A DNA stretch of 11,863 nt from positions 1 to 11,863 of the forward strand of contig CAMLIA010000138.1 in NCBI GenBank assembly GCA_946479905.1, given 5' to 3'. Below the pieces are notes generated by a model. It was not told the origin of the DNA and made no database searches. It worked only from the letters and a program-made list of their open reading frames with translations. Below are positions 1 through 11,733 of the stretch, in pieces. Numbering within the stretch: the stretch's first letter is position 1; each line of letters starts with the position of its first letter. The translations under genes and the position numbers were made by a program. The DNA is from an uncultured Frankiales bacterium (lineage in GTDB: Bacteria > Actinomycetota > Actinomycetes > Mycobacteriales > SCTD01).

Positions 1-962
1 TCAGCATCTCCGGCTACCACATCGCCGAGGCCGGGGCGAACCCCATCAGCCAGCTCGCGTTCACGCTCGCCAACGGCTTCACGTACGTCGAGGCCTACCT
101 CGCGCGCGGCATGAGCATCGACGACTTCGCGCCCAACCTGTCCTTCTTCTTCAGCAACGGCATGGACGCGGAGTACACCGTCATCGGCCGCGTGGCGCGC
201 CGCATCTGGGCCGTCGCGATGAAGGAGCGGTACGGCGCCAACGAGCGGTCGCAGAAGCTGAAGTACCACGTGCAGACGTCGGGCCGCTCGCTGCACGCGC
301 AGGAGATGGACTTCAACGACATCCGCACGACGCTGCAGGCGCTGTGCGCGCTCTACGACAACGCCAACTCGCTGCACACCAACGCCTACGACGAGGCGGT
401 CACCACACCTACCGAGGAGTCGGTCCGCCGGGCGCTCGCCATCCAGATGATCATCGACAAGGAGTGGGGCCTGTCGATGAACGAGAACCCGCTGCAGGGC
501 TCCTACGTCGTCGACGAGCTCACCGACCTGGTCGAGGAGGCCGTGCTGCGCGAGTTCGACCGGATCGCCGAGCGCGGTGGCGTGCTCGGCGCGATGGAGA
601 CCGGCTACCAGCGCGGCCGCATCCAGGACGAGTCGATGCTCTACGAGCACAAGAAGCACGACGGCTCGCTGCCGCTGATCGGCGTCAACACGTTCCTGCC
701 GCCGCAGACCGACGAGGAGCCGCACACCGTCGAGCTGGCCCGCGCGACGGAGGCGGAGAAGCAGTCGCAGCTCGACCGGCTGCACGACTTCCACGCCCGG
801 CACCGCGCCGAGGCCCCAGCCGCGCTGGCGCAGCTGCAGAAGGCCGCGACCGAGGGCGGCAACGTCTTCGAGGCGCTCATGGACGCGGTGCGCTGCTGCT
901 CGCTGGGCCAGATCAGCGAGGCCTTCTTCGAGGTCGGCGGGCAGTACCGGCGCAATGTCTAG
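1..962 (+). CDS. icmF: Fused isobutyryl-CoA mutase, C-terminal part (5' end outside window)
   Basis: Only the last 319 codons are present (first complete codon at base 3). Known role: IcmF is an adenosylcobalamin enzyme that interconverts isobutyryl-CoA and n-butyryl-CoA in the cytosol, and carries its own G-protein chaperone domain. Seen here: the C-terminal half of the substrate-binding TIM barrel. It begins with the [12 protein letters not shown] motif and includes [13 protein letters not shown] (the His at 267-269 matches the conserved active-site His of the mutase family), [11 protein letters not shown] and [16 protein letters not shown]. The protein ends GGQYRRNV with no B12-binding DxHxxG domain after the barrel. 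That argues against ordinary methylmalonyl-CoA mutase, where the B12 domain is C-terminal, and fits IcmF, where it is N-terminal. The residues that separate isobutyryl- from methylmalonyl-CoA specificity lie upstream of the window, so the exact substrate is inferred. The stop overlaps the following marR gene. Confidence 0.85.
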   Translation, partial: SISGYHIAEAGANPISQLAFTLANGFTYVEAYLARGMSIDDFAPNLSFFFSNGMDAEYTVIGRVARRIWAVAMKERYGANERSQKLKYHVQTSGRSLHAQEMDFNDIRTTLQALCALYDNANSLHTNAYDEAVTTPTEESVRRALAIQMIIDKEWGLSMNENPLQGSYVVDELTDLVEEAVLREFDRIAERGGVLGAMETGYQRGRIQDESMLYEHKKHDGSLPLIGVNTFLPPQTDEEPHTVELARATEAEKQSQLDRLHDFHARHRAEAPAALAQLQKAATEGGNVFEALMDAVRCCSLGQISEAFFEVGGQYRRNV

Positions 963-1443
963 GGATCCCATCGCCCTGGCCCGGGAGAACTGGGAGCGCG
1001 AGGGCTGGTTCGACGCCGCCGAGGGGATGGTGGCCGTCACCTCGGTGATGCGCGCGCAGCAGATCTTCCAGGCACGCGTCGACGAGGTGCTCAAGCCGTT
1101 CGACCTGACCTTCGCCCGCTACGAGCTGCTCATGCTGCTGCACTTCAGCAGCCGCGGGTCGATGCCGCTGAAGAAGGCCAGCGAGCGGCTCCAGGTCCAC
1201 CCCACGTCGATCACCAACGCCGTCGACCGCCTCGAGGCCGCCGGCCTGGTGTCGCGGTCGCCGCACCCCACCGACGGGCGCGCCACCCTCATCGCCGTGA
1301 CGGCCACCGGTCGTCGTACCGCCCTGAAGGCCACCGAGGCCCTGAACACCGAGGTGTTCAGCAAGCCCGGGCTGTCGGCCCGCCGGGTCACCACCCTGGT
1401 CAACGTGCTCGAGGACCTCCGCCGCGGGGCCGGCGACTTCTGA
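955..1443 (+). CDS. MarR-family transcriptional regulator
   Basis: A 162-residue winged-helix repressor-type protein, of usual MarR length. An N-terminal helix (residues about 20-50) leads to [12 protein letters not shown] (51-62). The helix-turn-helix is about 70-99, with recognition helix [18 protein letters not shown] (82-99). The wing carries the characteristic DGR (107-109), and C-terminal dimerisation helices follow. The ATG lies inside the last codons of icmF and overlaps its stop by 8 bp. No good Shine-Dalgarno is visible, so translation is probably coupled to the mutase. The N-terminus reads as family-typical from this ATG, which supports the start. Inference: a co-transcribed regulator of the mutase operon, responding to an acyl-CoA or aromatic/organic acid ligand. 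The ligand cannot be read from sequence. Confidence 0.88.
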   Translation: MSRDPIALARENWEREGWFDAAEGMVAVTSVMRAQQIFQARVDEVLKPFDLTFARYELLMLLHFSSRGSMPLKKASERLQVHPTSITNAVDRLEAAGLVSRSPHPTDGRATLIAVTATGRRTALKATEALNTEVFSKPGLSARRVTTLVNVLEDLRRGAGDF

Positions 1444-1448
1444 CCCTC

Positions 1449-1550
1449 ACTTCCCTGAAGCTGTGCGCACCTGTGGGCCGCCACCGGCCGCTGGCTGAGC
1501 GTGCGGGGGCGTCGGTGACGGTGCGGGGGTGCATGCAGTTTCAGGGAAGT
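1449..1550. repeat. 102-bp element bounded by 15-bp inverted repeats
   Basis: The left arm ACTTCCCTGAAGCTG (1449-1463) and right arm CAGTTTCAGGGAAGT (1536-1550) are reverse complements at 14 of 15 positions, with the outer 11 bp perfect. The interior holds a direct repeat GTGCGGGGGC / GTGCGGGGGT (1501-1510 and 1521-1530) and a small GCCA...TGGC hairpin. It begins 5 bp after the marR stop. No clear target-site duplication flanks it and it encodes nothing credible. Options: a MITE-like dispersed repeat, a structured transcript end of the icmF-marR operon, or a paired operator. The 72-nt interior and lack of a T-tract make it a poor classical terminator. Confidence 0.6.
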
Positions 1551-1624
1551 CGGCATGGGGGGATCCTCCACTGCGTCTGCAAGGAGTGTGCGCTCTCTCC
1601 GTGGGCGTGACGGCCGCGTGTGCC

Positions 1625-1630
1625 TAGCGT
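1625..1630 (+). promoter_or_regulatory. Candidate -10 box (TAGCGT) for a leaderless transcript
   Basis: TAGCGT fits the actinobacterial sigma-A -10 pattern TANNNT and ends 6 nt before the ATG at 1637, the spacing expected if transcription starts on the start codon. No Shine-Dalgarno lies near the ATG; the only AAGGAG (1581-1586) is about 50 nt upstream, and the frame above the ATG is closed by a TAG at 1625-1627. No convincing -35 box is present, so this is a weak call. Confidence 0.25.
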
Positions 1631-1636
1631 GAGTGC

Positions 1637-3115
1637 ATGCCCCGTTGCCGCCACGTTGCCCCCGTGCTGCTCGCCGCCCTCCTCGCCGCCTGCGGGACCA
1701 CCGTGCCCGCCGCCCAGCAGCAGCTCGGCGGGTCGTCAGGACTGGGCACGAGCGGCGACCTGACCGCTACCACGTCGGGCGGGACGGCGACCGGCGGCAC
1801 CACCGGAACGGCGCTGGGGGGCAGCACCGGAGGGAGCGCCAGCTCGCTCGGCACGGGCACCGGCTCCACGGCCGTCCCCGGGACGGCGACCGGGGCCGCA
1901 CCTTCGACCAGCAGCGGGTCGGCACCGGTGGCGGGCGTGACCGACAAGACCCCGGTCCGGGTGGGCTTCGAGCTGATCCGGGGGGGCAACGCCGCCATCA
2001 GCGCAGCCTTCGGCACGCCGGTCAACTTCGGCGACGGCAAGCTCGAGGTCACCGCGATCGTCGACGACATCAATGCGCACGGCGGCCTCAACGGCCGCAA
2101 GATCCTCCCGTTCTTCGCCTCCTGGGACGTCGCGTCCAAGGACGCCGGACGCGAGGCGACCTGCCGCTCGCTGGCGGAGGACAGCAAGGTCACGTTCATG
2201 ATCACCGTGATCAACCTGGCCCAGCCCTTCATCAGCTGCGCCGCCAAGCACGGCATCCCGGTGATCAACTCGTCCCTGGGTGCGGGCGACCTCACGATCT
2301 ACCAGCAGTACGGCAGCTTCCTGTTCAGCCCCGGCATGATGAACCTGGACCGCGAGCTGCGCCTCGTCCTCGAGACGGCACACAGCGCTCGACGGATCTC
2401 GCCGTCGACGAAGGTCGGCGTGATCGTCGACTCCGTCGAGGACCCGCAGTACCAGCGGGTCTACAAGCGCACCGTGGACCCGCTTCTGACCCGGTACGGC
2501 GTTCCGCACGAGTCGTTCGCAGTCCAGCAGCAGAGCGACGTCAGCGCCGCGGTCCTGCGGTTCAGCACCGACGGCGTCAAGGTCGTGTTCTGGGTGGCTC
2601 CCAGCGGCGTCATCGAGATCCTGTTCATGCAGACCGCGGAGCAGCAGCGGTACCGGCCGGACTACGGCATGGGCGACTCCTCCAGCACGTGGTTCGTCGG
2701 CTCCACCGCACCGCCTGAGCAGGTCAAGCACATCTTCGGTGTCGGTTCGCTGCCGCTGGCCAACATCGACAGCCGGCAGTACCCGACCACACCTCGGGAG
2801 AAGGCCTGCCTCGACCTCATCCGCAAGAAGGGCGAGAACAACGGCGAGCGGCACTCCAGCATCACCGCCACGGTGTACTGCGAAGCCATCTACGCCTTCC
2901 AGGCGGTCGCCGAGCGCGTGAGCGGGCGGCTCACCCCCGCCTCGTTCCGCAGCGCCTACGCGGGCGTCGGCACCGGCTACGCCCCCGTGACTACCTTCCG
3001 GACCGACTTCGCCAACGGCCGCCACGACAACGCCTCGGCCTACCGGCTGATGGCGTACCGCGACAGCTGCACCTGCGTGACGTACACGTCGGGCGTGCTG
3101 CCGCTGCCGGCCTAG
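1637..3115 (+). CDS. Lipoprotein ABC-transporter substrate-binding protein, branched-chain amino acid (LivJ/Peripla_BP_6) type
   Basis: 492 residues. Residues 1-18 form a lipoprotein signal peptide ending in lipobox LAAC, with Cys19 as the lipidated residue, so the protein should be tethered outside the cytoplasmic membrane. Residues about 20-105 are a low-complexity Gly/Ser/Thr/Ala linker, unusually long for this family. The folded part starts at VRVGFELIRGGN (107-118). It has two alpha/beta lobes typical of type I periplasmic binding proteins, including the conserved DDINAHGGLNGRKI (143-156), FISCAAKHGIPVIN (198-211) and KVGVIVDS (259-266). Several cysteines (176, 201, 391, 415, 478, 480) could form disulfides. 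No permease or ATPase gene is adjacent, so it is an orphan binding protein whose ligand is unknown; amino acids, amides or organic acids are typical. The stop codon shares a CTAG with the convergent fdhD. Confidence 0.82.
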   Translation: MPRCRHVAPVLLAALLAACGTTVPAAQQQLGGSSGLGTSGDLTATTSGGTATGGTTGTALGGSTGGSASSLGTGTGSTAVPGTATGAAPSTSSGSAPVAGVTDKTPVRVGFELIRGGNAAISAAFGTPVNFGDGKLEVTAIVDDINAHGGLNGRKILPFFASWDVASKDAGREATCRSLAEDSKVTFMITVINLAQPFISCAAKHGIPVINSSLGAGDLTIYQQYGSFLFSPGMMNLDRELRLVLETAHSARRISPSTKVGVIVDSVEDPQYQRVYKRTVDPLLTRYGVPHESFAVQQQSDVSAAVLRFSTDGVKVVFWVAPSGVIEILFMQTAEQQRYRPDYGMGDSSSTWFVGSTAPPEQVKHIFGVGSLPLANIDSRQYPTTPREKACLDLIRKKGENNGERHSSITATVYCEAIYAFQAVAERVSGRLTPASFRSAYAGVGTGYAPVTTFRTDFANGRHDNASAYRLMAYRDSCTCVTYTSGVLPLPA

Positions 3116-3912
3116 ACCACCCGCTGGGCGCCGGCGTAGACGTTCATGGTGTCACCGCGAAGGAAGCCGACCAGCGTCATCCCGGCCTCCTCGGCCACCT
3201 CGACCGCGAGCGAGGAGGGCGCGGAGATCGCTGCCAGCACAGGGATCCCGGCCATCCAGGCCTTCTGCGCCAGCTCGAACGACGCCCGTCCGCTCACCAG
3301 CAGCACCGTGTCCGTCAGCGGCAGCCGGCCCTCTCGCAGCGCCCAGCCGACGACCTTGTCGACGGCGTTGTGCCGGCCCACGTCCTCGCGCAGGCACAGC
3401 AGCTGACCGGCCGTCGAGAACAGCCCCGCGGCGTGCAGGCCACCGGTGCGCCGGAACTCCCGCTGCGCCTGGTGCAGCCGGTGCGGCAGGTCCGCGAGCA
3501 GCCGGCGGTCCAGTGGGCCACCGACCGGCTGGTACGGCGAGCGCCGCCGCACGGCGTCGACGCTGTCGCTGCCGCAGACACCGCACGCGCTCGTGGTCGC
3601 GAACGCCCGCGCAGCCGGCGCGGGCACCGCCAGCTCGAGGTCGAGGGTGTTGTAGGTCTGCAGCCCGTCGGCGTCCTTGCCGCCGCAGTAGCGCATGGTC
3701 ACGATGTCGGACGCGGTCTTCACCGCGCCCTCGGCGACGAGGAACCCGGCGGCCAGGTCCATGTCGTCCCCCGGCGTCCGCATCGTGACCGTGAGGGCGG
3801 CGCCGGCCACCCGCAGCTCGAGCGGCTCCTCGACAGCCAGCACTTCCTCGCGGGACACGGTGCTGTCGCCCTCGACACGCAGCACCGTCCGTCGTTGCGC
3901 CCTGCGCCCCAT
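3112..3912 (-). CDS. fdhD: Formate dehydrogenase accessory sulfurtransferase FdhD
   Basis: 266 residues, normal length. Known role: FdhD takes sulfur from a cysteine desulfurase and passes it to the bis-molybdopterin guanine dinucleotide cofactor, without which formate dehydrogenases are inactive. Seen here: the catalytic CxxC as ACGVCGSDS, with Cys110 and Cys113; GGLHAAGLF (157-165); the cofactor-binding signature EDVGRHNAVDKVVG (176-189); SGRASFELAQKA (208-219); and ISAPSSLAVEVAEEAGMTLVGFLRG (about 229-253). The ATG at 3912 gives the usual short N-terminus. It is divergent from the oxidoreductase at 3930 with 17 bp between starts, which strongly suggests the oxidoreductase is its client. 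It converges with the upstream lipoprotein gene, the stops overlapping. Confidence 0.95.
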   Translation of the reverse strand: MGRRAQRRTVLRVEGDSTVSREEVLAVEEPLELRVAGAALTVTMRTPGDDMDLAAGFLVAEGAVKTASDIVTMRYCGGKDADGLQTYNTLDLELAVPAPAARAFATTSACGVCGSDSVDAVRRRSPYQPVGGPLDRRLLADLPHRLHQAQREFRRTGGLHAAGLFSTAGQLLCLREDVGRHNAVDKVVGWALREGRLPLTDTVLLVSGRASFELAQKAWMAGIPVLAAISAPSSLAVEVAEEAGMTLVGFLRGDTMNVYAGAQRVV

Positions 3913-3918
3913 GGCCCG

Positions 3919-3924
3919 AGGCTA
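3919..3924 (-). promoter_or_regulatory. Candidate -10 box for fdhD
   Basis: Read on the minus strand this is TAGCCT, fitting TANNNT and ending 6 nt before the fdhD ATG, as expected for a leaderless or near-leaderless mRNA. Any -35 would fall inside the start of the divergent oxidoreductase gene. TTGCGG is there (minus strand, 3943-3938) but only 13 bp away, so the match is weak. Confidence 0.25.
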
Positions 3925-3929
3925 GACGA

Positions 3930-6174
<2,245 letters not shown>

Positions 6175-6185
<11 letters not shown>

Positions 6186-6202
6186 CGCAGCGGGGCTACA
6201 GT
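6175..6202 (+). promoter_or_regulatory. Sigma-A-type promoter giving a leaderless GAF-protein mRNA
   Basis: TTGACG (6175-6180), 16-bp spacer, TACAGT (6197-6202), then 7 nt to the GTG at 6210. Both hexamers are close to the housekeeping consensus and the -10 is at the distance that puts the transcription start on the start codon. It straddles the stop codon of the upstream oxidoreductase gene (6183-6185). The best-matched promoter in the window. Confidence 0.6.
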
Positions 6203-6209
6203 CCGGCTC

Positions 6210-6722
6210 GTGGGGCCCGACACGCGGCTGCTGCTGCAGGCGGTCGACGCCGTCCAGGACGCACCGGACCTGGACGGGGTGGTGACCTGCCTGTCCGAGG
6301 TCATGGGCTCCCGCTTCGACCTGTGGCACCTCAGCGCCTGCTCGCTGCGCGCGGGCAAGGAGCAGGTGGAGATCCTCGCGTCGTGGACGGTGGCGGAGAG
6401 CGTCTTCACCGCCGGCACCGAGATCGCGGCGTCGATCACGCCGGCCGTCGCGACCCTGCTGGAGCAGGCCGGTGAGGGGCGGCCCGTGCACGCGCTCATC
6501 GGCACGAACCCCACGTCGCTGGTCGACCACCTGATGGCCGAGCAGGGCATCCGGCAGGCGACCCTGCAGGCCGTGCACCGCGACGAGCACGGGATGATCT
6601 TCCTCGTGCTCGGGTCAGCGCGGGACGACCTGCTCCCGCAGACCCCGGCTGCGTTCTTCGCGGGGCTCGCCGCCGGGATCCGCCCGCGGGTCCTCGAGCT
6701 CACCCACCAGCGCTCCTCCTAG
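6210..6722 (+). CDS. Small GAF-like domain protein
   Basis: 170 residues from a GTG. The pattern resembles a single GAF sensor domain: an N-terminal helix (LLLQAVDAVQDAPDLDGVV, 7-25), a strand with hydrophobic and polar residues (FDLWHLSACSL, 36-46), VEILASWT (53-60), a helical middle rich in Ala/Leu (70-95), then LQAVHRDEHGMIFLVLG (119-135), the typical closing strands. There is no helix-turn-helix, kinase, cyclase or membrane segment, so it is a stand-alone domain. It has its own promoter and follows the oxidoreductase on the same strand with 24 bp between, and converges on ppc with 11 bp between. GAF domains bind small ligands or haem, but no ligand motif can be read here. The fold is judged from sequence character, not from a search. 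Confidence 0.6.
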   Translation: MGPDTRLLLQAVDAVQDAPDLDGVVTCLSEVMGSRFDLWHLSACSLRAGKEQVEILASWTVAESVFTAGTEIAASITPAVATLLEQAGEGRPVHALIGTNPTSLVDHLMAEQGIRQATLQAVHRDEHGMIFLVLGSARDDLLPQTPAAFFAGLAAGIRPRVLELTHQRSS

Positions 6723-6733
6723 CGCCGGAGAGG

Positions 6734-9310
<2,577 letters not shown>

Positions 9311-9317
9311 CCGCGCA

Positions 9318-10211
9318 TCATGCCGAACGCGCCCGCTGCCTCGCCGCGCGGCGGTCGATCTCGGCGAGCACCAGCGCCAGCTGGTCGCGCAGCGCCTCGG
9401 CCTCGGGGGGCAGGTCGCGCTCGAAGACCTCCCAGTAGCCGAGCAGCGGCGTGAGGACCTGCTCGCGGTGGACGTGCAGGTCGTAGATGCCGGCACGGGC
9501 CACCACCGCCGCGCGCCGGACGAAGCCCGGGATGCCGGTCCCCGGCATCTGGAAGCCGACGACCTCGGTCAGCAGCGCTGACATCGCGGCGACCGGGTCG
9601 GCCTCGAGCGCGGCCGCGAACAGGTCGCGGTAGAGCACCATGTGCAGGTTCTCGTCGGTCGAGATCCGGGCGAGCAGCTTGTCCAGGCCGGGGTCGTCGC
9701 TGAAGCGGCCGGTGTTGCGGTGGGCGACCCGGGTCGCCAGCTCCTGCATGGACACGTAGGCGATGACCCGCAGCCCGTCGCGGTCACCCGCGTCGAAGCC
9801 GCCGCTCATGGTGGCCATCCGCTCGTCCTCGAGCACCGCGGGGTCCACGGCCCGGGTCACCGTCAGGTAGTCGCGCAGCGCGATCCCGTGCCGGCCCTCC
9901 TCGGCGGTCCACCGGTCGAGCCAGGTCCGCCACACGTCGGTGTAGCCCATCACCCGGCTGATCGCCCCGTGGTAGCCGGGCAGGTTGTCCTCGGTCAGCA
10001 GGTTGAGCTGGACGGACGCACGGACCTCCTTGGACAGTCGGCTCTGCGCCTCCTGGAACGGCAGCTCCGCGAAGTCACGCGCCTCGCCCCACGGGACGTA
10101 CTCGTGCGGGTACCAGGTCTGGGCCCGCTCCAGGTGGGTGGCGAGGGCGGTCTCGAGCCGCGCGGTCAGGTGCTCGGCGAGCAGCTCGGGGCGCACCAGT
10201 GCAGTGGTCAT
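9318..10211 (-). CDS. Soluble acyl-ACP desaturase (ferritin-like diiron, DesA type)
   Basis: 297 residues, in the range of actinobacterial DesA-like proteins and shorter than plant stearoyl-ACP desaturases. Known role: O2- and ferredoxin-dependent insertion of a double bond into an acyl chain on acyl carrier protein, in the cytosol. All diiron ligands are visible in family order: Glu74 ([11 protein letters not shown]), Glu105 and His108 (TAEEGRHG), Glu157 ([15 protein letters not shown]), Glu187 and His190 (STDENLHMV). It has no membrane segments, unlike the membrane-bound desaturases. An AGGA on the coding strand (complement of 10222-10225) sits 10 nt before the ATG as a modest ribosome-binding site. 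It is followed after 7 bp by ppc and preceded by an inverted-repeat element. Regiospecificity cannot be read from sequence. Confidence 0.9.
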   Translation of the reverse strand: MTTALVRPELLAEHLTARLETALATHLERAQTWYPHEYVPWGEARDFAELPFQEAQSRLSKEVRASVQLNLLTEDNLPGYHGAISRVMGYTDVWRTWLDRWTAEEGRHGIALRDYLTVTRAVDPAVLEDERMATMSGGFDAGDRDGLRVIAYVSMQELATRVAHRNTGRFSDDPGLDKLLARISTDENLHMVLYRDLFAAALEADPVAAMSALLTEVVGFQMPGTGIPGFVRRAAVVARAGIYDLHVHREQVLTPLLGYWEVFERDLPPEAEALRDQLALVLAEIDRRAARQRARSA

Positions 10212-10304
10212 CTGACAATGATCCTGGTACGACGGGGCCGCGCGCGCTGATCGGGCCTACCGCAGCCGACCGGACTCTTTGTAGGAAACCTCCAACCCGA
10301 GATC

Positions 10305-10373
10305 CCCCGACGATCTTCGTCATGATGTCGCCAGACGGCCCCGCCGGCCGCAATCCGACGAAGATCGCCGGGG
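10305..10373. repeat. 69-bp element with 17-bp inverted repeats; possible terminator of the lysozyme gene
   Basis: CCCCGACGATCTTCGTC (10305-10321) and GACGAAGATCGCCGGGG (10357-10373) are reverse complements at 16 of 17 positions; the inner 11 bp are perfect. The 35-bp interior includes a GGCC-rich short palindrome (GGCCCCGCCGGCC). On the minus strand the stem starts 9 nt after the muramidase stop, so it could end that transcript, although no T-tract follows and the loop is long. It is also 94 bp upstream of the desaturase start. A dispersed MITE-like repeat or a small structured RNA are alternatives. Confidence 0.55.
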
Positions 10374-10382
10374 CGGCGAGGG

Positions 10383-11714
10383 TCAGACGACGACGGGGTG
10401 GCCGGCGACGGTGACCTCGACGAGCGTCCCGAGCTCGAACTGGACCGTCCGGGTGCTGCCGAGCACGACCGCCTCGCGGGTCGGCAGGCCGAGGACCGAC
10501 GACGCGCCGCCGAGCTCCTCGTACCGGTCCCGGATGGCGCCGGGCACCAGGTGCACGCCGGTCGGGGTGGCGTAGAGACCGCCGCCGAGGAACTGCTGCG
10601 CGGCACCCTTGCGGGCCGCGGTGGGCAGCCCCTCCTGGGAGCGGACGCCGCCGTCCTTGCGCCAGCGGGCGAGCATGACGCCCATGACGGGCTGCGCGCC
10701 GGTGAGCTTCGACCAGACCATGGTGCCGCCGGTGAAGGTCTGGGTGACGACACCGCGCAGCGGCGAGCGGGCGGCGGCCGTGGGGACCCCGAGCGGGCCG
10801 GACGCGCCCCTCATCGACAGGTAGCGGGCGAGCAGCGGGTTCAGCACGGCCCAGGTGCCGTGCGCCCTCGTGCTGGCGACGAAGCCGCGCTCGAACTGCT
10901 GGCCCCAGCCCCCGGGCACCGCCCGCTCCGGGCCGAGGGGCAGGCCGAGGGCTCCCGAGGCACCGCCCATCTTCCGCCAGAGGGCGGTGATGGCGCGGCT
11001 GCGGCCGTCCGCGAGGCCCGCGAGGGTGCCGGCCGAGCAGCACATGACGTCGTGGTCGACGGCCCCGACGATCCCGCTCACCCGGGCCGAGCTGGTGTGC
11101 TGCCAGAACGTCCAGCGGTCCCAGCCGGCGAGGGGGGCCGGCTGCTTGCCGTACCTCGCCAGCCACAGCGGGTAGGCGCCGAAGGTGCGGTTGTTGCGCA
11201 TCGGGCCGGACCAGAAGCTGACGTAGGTGTAGAGGATCGGCATCCGGCCGGTGCGCACCTCGACCCGGTGGAGGAAGTCGTGCGCCCAGCGGGCGAGCCG
11301 AGCCGGCGACTGCCCGCCGGTGTCCTCGAGGTCGAGCACGATGCCGAGGTCGTTGGCCTCGCGGGTGGTCCCGACGACGTTGACGATGGCGTCGGCCTGC
11401 GCCACGGCGCTGCGGGACGGGTCGGCGTAGTGGTAGGCGCCGCGGATCATCCCGGCGCGGCCGGCCGCGACCCAGTCGCGGTGGAACCACGGGTCGGTCC
11501 GGTCGGCGTGACCGGTCGCCTTGATGAAGGCGAAGCGCTGCCCGGAGCGGCGCACGGCGGTCCAGTCGATCGCCCGGCCACCGTCGTGCTGGTACTTCGC
11601 CGTGTCGATGCCCTGGGGGCGGTCTTGGATGCGCCCCGCAGCTCCGGCGGAGCCGGGTGCGAGCAGCCCCGCGACCAGAGCCAGCAGGACAGCAGCGAGG
11701 AACCGGGGGCGCAC
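10383..11714 (-). CDS. Secreted GH25 muramidase (lysozyme) with four LGFP repeats
   Basis: 443 residues from a GTG. Residues 1-26 are a Sec signal peptide (MRPRF, hydrophobic core, cleavage near AGA-AG). Residues about 33-232 are a glycoside hydrolase family 25 domain, which cuts the beta-1,4 bond between N-acetylmuramic acid and N-acetylglucosamine in peptidoglycan. QGIDTAKYQ carries Asp37, and VLDLEDTGG carries the catalytic pair Asp128 and Glu130; FAFIKATG, GAYHYADP and WTFWQHTS are also family-typical. Residues about 250-443 hold four LGFP-type cell-wall repeats, starting near 250, 303, 355 and 402, each with a G-A-S-x-x-LG-x-P-like opening and a Q-x-F-x-x-G turn. This points to a cell-envelope-anchored remodelling enzyme rather than a phage endolysin. 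No upstream start is possible in frame before a stop at 11745-11747. Confidence 0.92.
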   Translation of the reverse strand: MRPRFLAAVLLALVAGLLAPGSAGAAGRIQDRPQGIDTAKYQHDGGRAIDWTAVRRSGQRFAFIKATGHADRTDPWFHRDWVAAGRAGMIRGAYHYADPSRSAVAQADAIVNVVGTTREANDLGIVLDLEDTGGQSPARLARWAHDFLHRVEVRTGRMPILYTYVSFWSGPMRNNRTFGAYPLWLARYGKQPAPLAGWDRWTFWQHTSSARVSGIVGAVDHDVMCCSAGTLAGLADGRSRAITALWRKMGGASGALGLPLGPERAVPGGWGQQFERGFVASTRAHGTWAVLNPLLARYLSMRGASGPLGVPTAAARSPLRGVVTQTFTGGTMVWSKLTGAQPVMGVMLARWRKDGGVRSQEGLPTAARKGAAQQFLGGGLYATPTGVHLVPGAIRDRYEELGGASSVLGLPTREAVVLGSTRTVQFELGTLVEVTVAGHPVVV

Positions 11715-11733
11715 GAGCGGTCTAACGCGCGAG

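Noticed and set aside
1..962. Methylmalonyl-CoA mutase large subunit
   Set aside because: The protein ends just after the barrel with no C-terminal B12-binding domain, and its motifs read as IcmF; specificity residues are outside the window, so some doubt remains.
1581..1586. AAGGAG as ribosome-binding site of the lipoprotein gene
   Set aside because: It is about 50 nt before the ATG, and the GTG codons that would suit it (1601, 1607) run into an in-frame TAG at 1625.
1736..3025. A 429-codon open frame antisense to the binding protein, and similar long frames opposite the oxidoreductase (3720-5243) and within fdhD (3370-3933)
   Set aside because: Compositionally biased translations without domains, each fully overlapped by a gene with clear family motifs.
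9311..9496. A 62-codon upstream extension of ppc
   Set aside because: It would overlap the end of the desaturase gene in another frame and is Ser/Arg/Thr-rich with no family resemblance; the GTG at 9310 gives a normal PEP carboxylase N-terminus.
10383..11714. Phage endolysin or prophage remnant
   Set aside because: GH25 enzymes occur in phages, but this one has a Sec signal peptide and LGFP wall repeats, and no holin, tail, integrase or other phage gene is nearby.
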